64,000 bases of DNA from Streptomyces roseoverticillatus (GTDB lineage: Bacteria > Actinomycetota > Actinomycetes > Streptomycetales > Streptomycetaceae), in the NCBI RefSeq assembly GCF_000719265.1, contig NZ_JOFL01000009.1, positions 62,001 to 126,000 of the forward strand. The letters are read 5' to 3'. The notes below the pieces were generated by a model. That model was not told the origin of the DNA. It was given only the letters and a program-made list of their open reading frames with translations, and ran no database searches. Position numbers and translations under genes: made by a program. Shown one piece after another: positions 18,875-25,153 of this stretch. Position 1 is the stretch's first letter. Every line of letters begins with the position of its first letter.

Positions 18875-19873
18875 CTACGCGTAGTGCGCGCGCAGCCGCG
18901 CGTACGCCGCCGCCGGGGCCCCCGCGCGGTCCAGCGCCAGCAGCGCCGCGCCCAGCACGGGCGGCGCCGTCACCACCACGGGCACGGCCCCCGGCGCACG
19001 CCGCGCCAGCAGGGCCGCCACCCGCTCGTGCAGCAGGGGGTGCCGGGCCGCGAGCACCCCGCCGCCCAGCACCACCGGCACCCGCGCCCCCAGCAGCCCC
19101 AGCCGCCCCAGCGCGACCGCGGCCATGGTGACGACCTCATCCGCCTGCCGGGCCACGATGCCGCGGGCCACCGCATCGCCCGCGGCGGCCACCGCGAACA
19201 GCACCGGCACCAGCTCGTGCCGCCGCGCCGCGGCGACCGCGCCCAGGTGCAGCGCCTCGATCAGCGCGGGCATCCCGTCCAGGCCGAAGTGCGCGGGCAG
19301 GGCGTCCGCCAGCGCGGTGGGCCCGCCGCGGCCGTCGGCCGCCCGCGCCGCCCACCACAGCGCCTCCTCCGCCAGGTCCGTGCCGCCGCCCCGGTCGCCG
19401 GAGAACCGCCCGAGCGCCGGGAAGCGGGCCGTCCGCCCGCCCGGGCCGAGCCCGGAGCAGTTGATGCCCGCCCCGCACACCACCGCGACCCCCACCGGCT
19501 CGCCCCCGTCGGGCAGCCCCGCCCGCAGCAGCGCGAAGGTGTCGTTGGCGACGGCGACCGTCCGCCCCCAGCCGCGGGCGGTGATCTCCGCGGCCAGCCG
19601 CTCCTCCTCCACCGGCAGGTCGCAGTTGGCCAGGCACGCCTGGACGCGGGCGGCGTACGGGAGCGGGCCGGGCCCGCCGGCGCCGGCTCCCGCGACGGCC
19701 CGTTCCACCAGCTCCGCCAGGCCGTCCACCGCGCTCCGCACGTTCCCGCCCTGCGGCTGGAAACCGCCGCCGCGCGCCGCACCCAGCACCGCGCCGTCCG
19801 GCCCCACCAGCGCCACGTCGGTCTTGCTGTTGCCCGCGTCGACGGCGAGCAGCGCGCCGTCCGCGCGCGTCAC
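18875..19873 (-). CDS. csnK: BadF/BadG-type N-acetylglucosamine-like sugar kinase, CsnK-like
   Basis: A 332-aa ASKHA-fold kinase expected to phosphorylate an amino sugar such as GlcN or GlcNAc. The phosphate-1 motif AVDAGNSKTDVAL lies at 9-21. The phosphate-2/GAGINCSG motif is near 127-140, with FSGDRGGG typical of the BadF-BadG-BcrA-BcrD/NAGK family, and VVLGGGVLA supplies the adenosine motif. The GTG start overlaps the csnH stop as GTGA, so translation is coupled. Position after a GH4 enzyme and a ROK regulator matches csnK of the S. coelicolor csnR-K chitosan-oligosaccharide operon. Substrate is inferred from context. Confidence 0.8.
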   Translation of the reverse strand: MTRADGALLAVDAGNSKTDVALVGPDGAVLGAARGGGFQPQGGNVRSAVDGLAELVERAVAGAGAGGPGPLPYAARVQACLANCDLPVEEERLAAEITARGWGRTVAVANDTFALLRAGLPDGGEPVGVAVVCGAGINCSGLGPGGRTARFPALGRFSGDRGGGTDLAEEALWWAARAADGRGGPTALADALPAHFGLDGMPALIEALHLGAVAAARRHELVPVLFAVAAAGDAVARGIVARQADEVVTMAAVALGRLGLLGARVPVVLGGGVLAARHPLLHERVAALLARRAPGAVPVVVTAPPVLGAALLALDRAGAPAAAYARLRAHYA

Positions 19874-21123
19874 GCCCACGCGAGGTGGTCCCGGTTGTGC
19901 GCGAGGAGGGCGTCCGTCAGCCGGTCGGCGTGGTCGAGCTGCCCGATCAGCGGGTGCGCGAGCAGCGCCGCGAACACGCGGTCCCGGCCGCCCTTGAGCG
20001 CCGCCTCCAGCGCCAGGTGCTCGTACGCCGTGACGCTCGCGACCAGCCCCGCGTAGAGCGGCTCCAGCGGGCGTACGGGCAGCGGGTGCGCACCCCGCGC
20101 GTCCACGGCCGCGGGCACCTCGATCACCGCGTCGTCCGGGAGGAAGGGCAGGGTGCCGTTGTTGAGGGCGTTGACGACCTGGACGTCTCCGGTGTCCCGC
20201 AGCAGCGACGCGGTCAGGGCCACCGCCGCCTCCGAGTAGAAGGCGCCGCCGCGCTTCGCCAGCAGCGCGGGCTTCTCGTCGAGCGCGGGATCGGCGTACA
20301 GGGTCAGCAGCTCCCGTTCCATGGCGGCCACTTGGGCGGCCCGCGACGGCCCGGTCCGCAACTCCCGGACGACGTCGTCGTGCTGGTAGAAGTAGCGCAG
20401 GTAGTAGGAGGGCACGACGCCGAGCCGGTCCACGACCGAGCGCGGCATGCGCAGGTCCGCGGCGATGGCGTCCCCGTGCCCGGCGATCAGCTCCGGCAGG
20501 ACGTCCCGCCCGCCCACGGTCACCGACCGCTCCCACGTGAGGTGGTTGAGGCCGACGTGCTCCAGTGCCACGTCCCCCGGCGCCACCCCGAGCAGCCGGG
20601 CGAACTTCCGCTGGAAGCCGATCGCCACGTTGCACAGCCCCACGGCCCGGTGCCCGGCGCCCAGCAGCGCCCGGGTCACGATGCCGACCGGGTTGGTGAA
20701 GTCCACGATCCAGGCGTCCGGGCTGCGCCGCCGCACGCGCTCGGCGATGTCCAGCACCACCGGGACCGTGCGCAGCGCCTTGGCGAGCCCGCCCGCGCCG
20801 GTGGTCTCCTGGCCGACGCAGCCGCACTCCAGCGGCCACGTCTCGTCCTGCTGCCGGGCCGCCTGGCCGCCCACGCGCAGCTGCAGCAGGACGGCGTCCG
20901 CACCGTCCACACCGGCATCCAGGTCAGCGGTCCAGGAGACGCGGCCGGGGTGGCCCTGCCGGGCGAGGATCCGCCGCGCGAGCCCGCCGACGAGCTCCAG
21001 CCGCCGCGCGTCCGGATCGATCAGGACGAGCTCCGTCACCGGCAGCACGTCGCGCAGCCGGGCGAAGCCGTCGACGAGTTCGGGGGTGTAGGTGGAGCCG
21101 CCACCCACCACTGCGAGCTTCAA
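19870..21123 (-). CDS. csnH: Glycoside hydrolase family 4 enzyme, CsnH-like
   Basis: A 417-aa GH4 enzyme (6-phospho-beta-glucosidase type), which works by an NAD+- and metal-dependent oxidation mechanism. The NAD-binding GGGSTYTPELV loop is near residues 7-17, the DFTNPVGIVT motif near 143-152, and the metal-site region with GLCNVAIGFQRKF (Cys and His ligands) near 169-195. The TTG start at 21123 follows GAAGGAG by 6 bases. It lies 44 bases after the ROK regulator and overlaps the kinase. In S. coelicolor the csnEFG transporter genes sit between csnR and csnH; here they are absent. It likely cleaves imported phosphorylated disaccharides or glucosamine oligomers. Confidence 0.83.
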   Translation of the reverse strand: MKLAVVGGGSTYTPELVDGFARLRDVLPVTELVLIDPDARRLELVGGLARRILARQGHPGRVSWTADLDAGVDGADAVLLQLRVGGQAARQQDETWPLECGCVGQETTGAGGLAKALRTVPVVLDIAERVRRRSPDAWIVDFTNPVGIVTRALLGAGHRAVGLCNVAIGFQRKFARLLGVAPGDVALEHVGLNHLTWERSVTVGGRDVLPELIAGHGDAIAADLRMPRSVVDRLGVVPSYYLRYFYQHDDVVRELRTGPSRAAQVAAMERELLTLYADPALDEKPALLAKRGGAFYSEAAVALTASLLRDTGDVQVVNALNNGTLPFLPDDAVIEVPAAVDARGAHPLPVRPLEPLYAGLVASVTAYEHLALEAALKGGRDRVFAALLAHPLIGQLDHADRLTDALLAHNRDHLAWA

Positions 21124-21167
21124 CCGTGACTCCTTCGTCGGTCGCCCCGGCCGGGGCGACGAGGGCC

Positions 21168-22349
21168 TCAGGCCGTGTCGAACGCGGTCTCCCGGGCCGC
21201 CGCGAGCGCCGTCCGCAGCGCGCCGGTCAGGATCGGGCGGCCCTCCACGGCGCTCAGCCGCAGCTCGGGCCGGGGCAGGGCCAGCCCCGTGAGCTCGGCC
21301 TCGATCATGGCGCGCAGCCGCTCCCCGCCCGCCCGGCAGACCGCGCCGGAGAGCACCACCAGGGCGGGGTCGACCACGGCGACGACGGCCGCGAGCCCGA
21401 CCGCCAGCCGCCGGCCCAGCTCGGCGAAGACGTCGTCGCCGGCGCCCGGCAGCTCCGCCGCGCGGGAGAGCGCCTCGGGAGCCGTACGGGCGTCGATGCC
21501 GTGGGAGCGGGCCAGCGCGACGACGGCGGAGGAGGACGCGAGCATCTGGAAGCCCCCGCCGCCGTCGGGGCCGGCCGTGGCGTCGTCCCCGCCGCGGGCG
21601 AGCGGCGCGCCCGGCAGCGGCATGTAGCCGATCTCGCCGGCGCCGCCCGTGGCGCCGCGCAGCAGCCGGCCGCCGAGCACGACCGCGGCGCCGACGCCGT
21701 CGTCCGCCCACACCAGGACGTAGTCGCCGCAGCCCTGCGCCGCGCCGGCGTGCTGCTCGGCGACGGCGGCGAGATTGACGTCGTTCTCGATGACGACGGG
21801 CGTGCCCAGGGCCGCGGTGAGCTCGCCGCGCAGGGTGCGGGACTGCCAGCCGGGCAGGTGCGGGGCGTAGCGCAGGACGCCGGTGCGCGGGTCGAGGGCG
21901 CCGGGGGTGCCGATGACGGTGTGGTGCAGGGCGGCCCGGCCGAGGCCGGCCGCGGCGAGGGCGCCGTCGACGGCCCGCGCGACGAGCTCCGCCGTCTCGC
22001 GGCCCTCCTCCGGGCGTACGCGGTGCTCGCCGGCGACCACGCCCGCGATGTCCGCGACCTGCGCGGTGATGCCCTCCGGGTCGACGGCCAGCGCGGCGAC
22101 GTGGGCGATGCCCGGATCGATCTCGTACAGCTGGGCGCTGGGGCCGGGCCGCCCGGTGACGCTGCCGGTGCGGCGCACCAGGCCGGCGTTCTCCAGGCGG
22201 GTGAGCAGCTGGGAGGCGGTGGGCTTGGACAGGCCGGTCAGCTCGCCGAGGCGGGTGCGGGTGAGCGGGCCGTGGGCGATGAGGAGGTCGAGGGCGGCGC
22301 GGTCGTTCATGGCCCGCAGCACGCGCGGCGTCCCCGGGGCCCCGGCCAT
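21168..22349 (-). CDS. csnR: ROK-family transcriptional repressor, CsnR-like
   Basis: A 393-aa ROK repressor. The N-terminal winged helix (about 8-80) contains LTRTRLGELTGLSKPTASQL as recognition helix region. The ROK sugar-binding domain follows, with VIENDVNLAAVAE, GGAGEIGYMPL and a divergent metal site: the usual Cys cluster is not evident in the Gly-rich insert near 250-265. The start at 22349 has GAGGAG upstream. A palindrome with TAGGAA/TTCCTA arms lies 24 bases before the start and matches the type of operator recognised by CsnR, so autoregulation is likely. It is followed by csnH and csnK on the same strand. Confidence 0.85.
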   Translation of the reverse strand: MAGAPGTPRVLRAMNDRAALDLLIAHGPLTRTRLGELTGLSKPTASQLLTRLENAGLVRRTGSVTGRPGPSAQLYEIDPGIAHVAALAVDPEGITAQVADIAGVVAGEHRVRPEEGRETAELVARAVDGALAAAGLGRAALHHTVIGTPGALDPRTGVLRYAPHLPGWQSRTLRGELTAALGTPVVIENDVNLAAVAEQHAGAAQGCGDYVLVWADDGVGAAVVLGGRLLRGATGGAGEIGYMPLPGAPLARGGDDATAGPDGGGGFQMLASSSAVVALARSHGIDARTAPEALSRAAELPGAGDDVFAELGRRLAVGLAAVVAVVDPALVVLSGAVCRAGGERLRAMIEAELTGLALPRPELRLSAVEGRPILTGALRTALAAARETAFDTA

Positions 22350-22372
22350 CTCGCTCCGTCTCCTCTGTCTGT

Positions 22373-22387
22373 TAGGAAACCTTCCTA
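22373..22387. promoter_or_regulatory. Putative CsnR/ROK operator
   Basis: TAGGAA (22373-22378), ACC and TTCCTA (22382-22387) form a perfect inverted repeat just upstream of csnR. CsnR boxes described in Streptomyces have the form AGGAAA-n-TTTCCT, so this is a near match and probably autoregulates the csnR-H-K operon. Confidence 0.7.
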
Positions 22388-22472
22388 TTGGTGATCGGGA
22401 GCGTAGGCGCCCACCGCGCCGGGCGTCAACGTCCTCACCCGAAAATCGGGCGACGAAACGCCCGAACGCTGT

Positions 22473-22478
22473 TAATTT
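22473..22478 (+). promoter_or_regulatory. -10 box of the FBP-domain gene
   Basis: TAATTT lies 8 bases before the ATG at 22487, which has no ribosome-binding sequence. The spacing suits a leaderless transcript starting at or near the ATG. Confidence 0.45.
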
Positions 22479-22486
22479 CCCTGACC

Positions 22487-22987
22487 ATGCAACCGCTCGC
22501 CGACAACGACATACGCGCGTCCTTCGTCAACTGCTCCAAGGGGGAGGCCCGCCGGATCGCGCTTCCGCGCAACCTCTCCGAAGTCCCCTGGGAGGATCTC
22601 GACTTCCTGGGCTGGCGGGACCCGGGCGCCCCGGACCGCGGCTACGTCGTCGCCGAGCGCGACGGCCGGCTGACCGGCGTGACCCTGCGGGTGCCACAGG
22701 GCGGGCCACGGAGCATGGCGAAGACCACGATGTGCTCGCTGTGCCTGACGAGCCACCCGGGCTCGGGCGTCTCCCTGCTGGCCGCCCGCCGCGTCGGCGC
22801 CGCCGGCCGCGAGGGCAACACCGTCGGCGCGTACATGTGCGCGGACCTCGCCTGCTCGCTCTACGTGCGGGGCAAGCGGGTTCCGGAGCTGTCGATGCGC
22901 TACAAGGAAACCCTCAGCGAGGAGGAGCGCATCGCCCGCATGCTCGTGAACCTGGACGACTTCCTGGCGAAGGTCCGGCGCGGCTGA
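22487..22987 (+). CDS. FBP-domain protein (treble-clef zinc finger, EF-G-binding type)
   Basis: A 166-aa protein with the FBP/FusB C-terminal type treble-clef zinc finger. Paired cysteines occur in TTMCSLC (near 77-83) and YMCADLACSLYVRGKR (near 115-130). In FusB/FusC this fold binds elongation factor G and releases it from fusidic-acid-stalled ribosomes; stand-alone homologues are widespread in Streptomyces and their role is not settled. No signal peptide is present. The ATG has no Shine-Dalgarno sequence, so a leaderless mRNA is likely. It is divergent from csnR and ends at a strong hairpin. Confidence 0.8.
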   Translation: MQPLADNDIRASFVNCSKGEARRIALPRNLSEVPWEDLDFLGWRDPGAPDRGYVVAERDGRLTGVTLRVPQGGPRSMAKTTMCSLCLTSHPGSGVSLLAARRVGAAGREGNTVGAYMCADLACSLYVRGKRVPELSMRYKETLSEEERIARMLVNLDDFLAKVRRG

Positions 22988-23007
22988 CGCGCCGCGGAAC
23001 GGCGGAA

Positions 23008-23048
23008 AGCCGGAGGGGCCCGACCGATGCGGTCGGGCCCCTCCGGCT
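23008..23048. terminator. Bidirectional terminator
   Basis: A perfect 18-bp stem (23008-23025 with 23031-23048) with a 5-base loop GATGC lies between the convergent FBP gene and the mechanosensitive channel gene. Confidence 0.85.
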
Positions 23049-23100
23049 CTGACGTCACGTCCCGGGACCGGCTCGGAACCCCTCCGGACCGGCTCGGACG

Positions 23101-24168
23101 TCACTTCCCGAGCGGCTGACCCGGCGGTATCGGCGTCGTCGCCTGGGACTGCGGCGAGGCGGGATTGGCCAGCACGGACGGGGCGGCAACGGCGGCCATC
23201 GGGTCCGCCCCCGCCTCCGTTTCCAGATTCGCCTCGGGCGGGCGCCCGAGGATCCGGATCCCCTCCGCGTCCAGCGCCTGCTTGATGCGCCAGCGCAGCT
23301 CCCGCTCGACGCCCAGCGCCTTGCCCGGCATCGTCTTGGCCGACACCCGGATGACCACCGAGTCCAGGTAGACCGCGTTCAGGCCCAGGACCTCGACCGG
23401 CTCCCACAGCCGCTCCGTCCACGGCTCGTCCTTCTGCATCTCCTCACCCGTACGGGTGAGGACCTCGCGCACCCGGTCCAGGTCCTCGTCCGCGCGGACC
23501 TGGACGTCGACGCCCGCCGTCGCCCAGCCCTGGCTCAGGTTGCCGATGCGCTTGACCTCGCCGTTGCGCACGTACCAGATCTCGCCGTCCGTGCCGCGCA
23601 GCTTGGTCACGCGCAGGCCCACCTCGATCACCTCGCCGGAGGCGACCCCGGCGTCGATCGAGTCCCCGACGCCGTACTGGTCCTCAAGGATCATGAAGAC
23701 GCCGGAGAGGAAGTCGGTGACCAGATTGCGGGCGCCGAAACCGATGGCGACGCCCGCCACGCCCGCGCTCGCCAGCAGCGGGGCCAGGTTGATCTGCAGG
23801 ACCGACAGCACGGTGAGCGCCGCCGTGCCCATGATCAGGAACGAGGTGACGCTGCGCAGCACGGAGCCGATGGCCTCCGAGCGCTGCCGGCGCCGCTCCG
23901 CGTTGACCAGCAGGCCCCCGAGGGCCGTGCCGTCCACGGCCGAGGCCGTGCGGTTCATCCGCGCTATCAGCTTGGTGATGGCACGCCGGATCAGGGAACG
24001 CATCACGACCGCGATGACCAGGATCAGGATGATGCGCAGGCTGTTGCTGAGCCAGACGGACCAGTTCTCCTCGACCCAGCCGGCGGCGTCGTTCGCCGTC
24101 CGTTGTGCCTCGTCGAGAGAGACAGGCCGAGGCGTCTCTTCTGCGGCCAGGGCAGCGGACCAGAACAC
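23101..24168 (-). CDS. MscS-family mechanosensitive ion channel
   Basis: A 355-aa small-conductance mechanosensitive channel that releases solutes on hypo-osmotic shock. Membrane helices lie near 40-60 and 101-124, and the pore helix near 128-160 has the Ala/Gly packing pattern LASAGVAGVAIGFGARNL. The cytoplasmic beta domain (165-235) has LEDQYGVGDSI and YVRNGEVKRIGN, followed by the alpha/beta vestibule and a Pro-rich tail ending near 355. The GTG at 24168 has GGAGGG eight bases upstream. The ORF could extend 48 codons further to 24312, but that part has no membrane or family character. Confidence 0.9.
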   Translation of the reverse strand: MFWSAALAAEETPRPVSLDEAQRTANDAAGWVEENWSVWLSNSLRIILILVIAVVMRSLIRRAITKLIARMNRTASAVDGTALGGLLVNAERRRQRSEAIGSVLRSVTSFLIMGTAALTVLSVLQINLAPLLASAGVAGVAIGFGARNLVTDFLSGVFMILEDQYGVGDSIDAGVASGEVIEVGLRVTKLRGTDGEIWYVRNGEVKRIGNLSQGWATAGVDVQVRADEDLDRVREVLTRTGEEMQKDEPWTERLWEPVEVLGLNAVYLDSVVIRVSAKTMPGKALGVERELRWRIKQALDAEGIRILGRPPEANLETEAGADPMAAVAAPSVLANPASPQSQATTPIPPGQPLGK

Positions 24169-24426
24169 TGCAGGAACCCTCCGTGTGTGATACCGGCCCG
24201 CGGGGAGGCGGGCAGGCAAGACCCCCCACACTATCGGGGCGCAGGTGATCGTCCGTTGCTGTGTTCGAGATGCGACCGGTCCTGAGCGGGGGATGAACAA
24301 GATGTGTTCCAAAACACCCGTGACCCGTTACCTGGTCATGGTGGCGCTCCGACCAGGGGCCGGGGGACACTTGCAGGAGATCGTCCCGGCGCGAGCCACG
24401 CGCCGCCGGCGTACAAGGAGGCACCC

Positions 24427-24963
24427 GTGCCGCATGTCCTGGTCCTCAACGCGTCGTACGAGCCGCTCGGCGTCGTACCGCTCCGCCGCGCGCTCATACT
24501 CGTCCTCAATGAAAAGGCCGTCAGCCTTGAGGACACCGGCGCCTATATGCACAGCGCAACGTGCACCATCCCCGCTCCCAGCGTGGTCCGCCTCAAACGC
24601 TTCGTGCGCGTGCCCTTTCGGGGGCCCGTCCCGCTCACCCGCCGTGCTCTCTTCGCCCGTGACGGCGGGCGCTGCGCGTATTGCGGTGGCGTCGCAACCA
24701 GCGTCGATCACGTGGTCCCGCGCAGCCGAGGCGGCCAGCACGCCTGGGAGAACGTAGTGGCGGCCTGCCGCCGCTGCAATCACGTCAAGGCCGACCGGCA
24801 CGTCGCCGAGCTGGGGTGGCGGCTGCGCCACCAGCCCGCGCCGCCGTCCGGCCTGGCCTGGCGCATCATCGGCACGGGCCATAGGGATCCGCGCTGGCTG
24901 CCTTATCTGGAGGCATTCGGCGCGGAGGACGCGATGGCCCGGATCGACGGCATATCCGCCTGA
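24427..24963 (+). CDS. HNH endonuclease
   Basis: A 178-aa HNH nuclease of the type found as a single conserved copy in many actinobacteria. The N-terminal half begins PHVLVLNASYEPL and is typical of the family. The HNH core is CAYCGG...SVDHVVPRSRGGQHAWENVVAACRRCN, giving two CxxC zinc pairs with the catalytic His in VDHVVP and the Asn in WEN (about residues 80-120). GTG 24427 follows AAGGAGG by 5 bases. It is divergent from mscS. The DNA target is unknown and no methyltransferase or restriction partner lies nearby. Confidence 0.88.
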   Translation: MPHVLVLNASYEPLGVVPLRRALILVLNEKAVSLEDTGAYMHSATCTIPAPSVVRLKRFVRVPFRGPVPLTRRALFARDGGRCAYCGGVATSVDHVVPRSRGGQHAWENVVAACRRCNHVKADRHVAELGWRLRHQPAPPSGLAWRIIGTGHRDPRWLPYLEAFGAEDAMARIDGISA

Positions 24964-25040
24964 CGGTTCCGGGCCATCATCGTTGGCACTGGGCGATGCT
25001 CCGGCTTGCGGTACCGGCGCGGTTCCGCCGGCCGGAGCCC

Positions 25041-25081
25041 TCGCCGTTGCGGCGGGACAGATCCACCCGCCGCAACGGCGA
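25041..25081. repeat. Long intergenic palindrome, CGCCGTTGCGGCGG family
   Basis: Perfect 16-base arms at 25041-25056 and 25066-25081 enclose a 9-base loop. An outer, less perfect pair (GTTCCGCCGG and CCGGCGGAAC) extends the palindrome. It lies between the convergent HNH and GH84 genes and probably terminates both. A close copy is at 47854-47895, and diverged relatives lie near 32054, 44300 and 59594. Confidence 0.7.
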
Positions 25082-25153
25082 TCCGCCACGACGGCGAGAG
25101 TCCGGCGGAACGTACCGCAACCGAAGCAGCACGTCCTGCCGAGCCGGCCCGCG

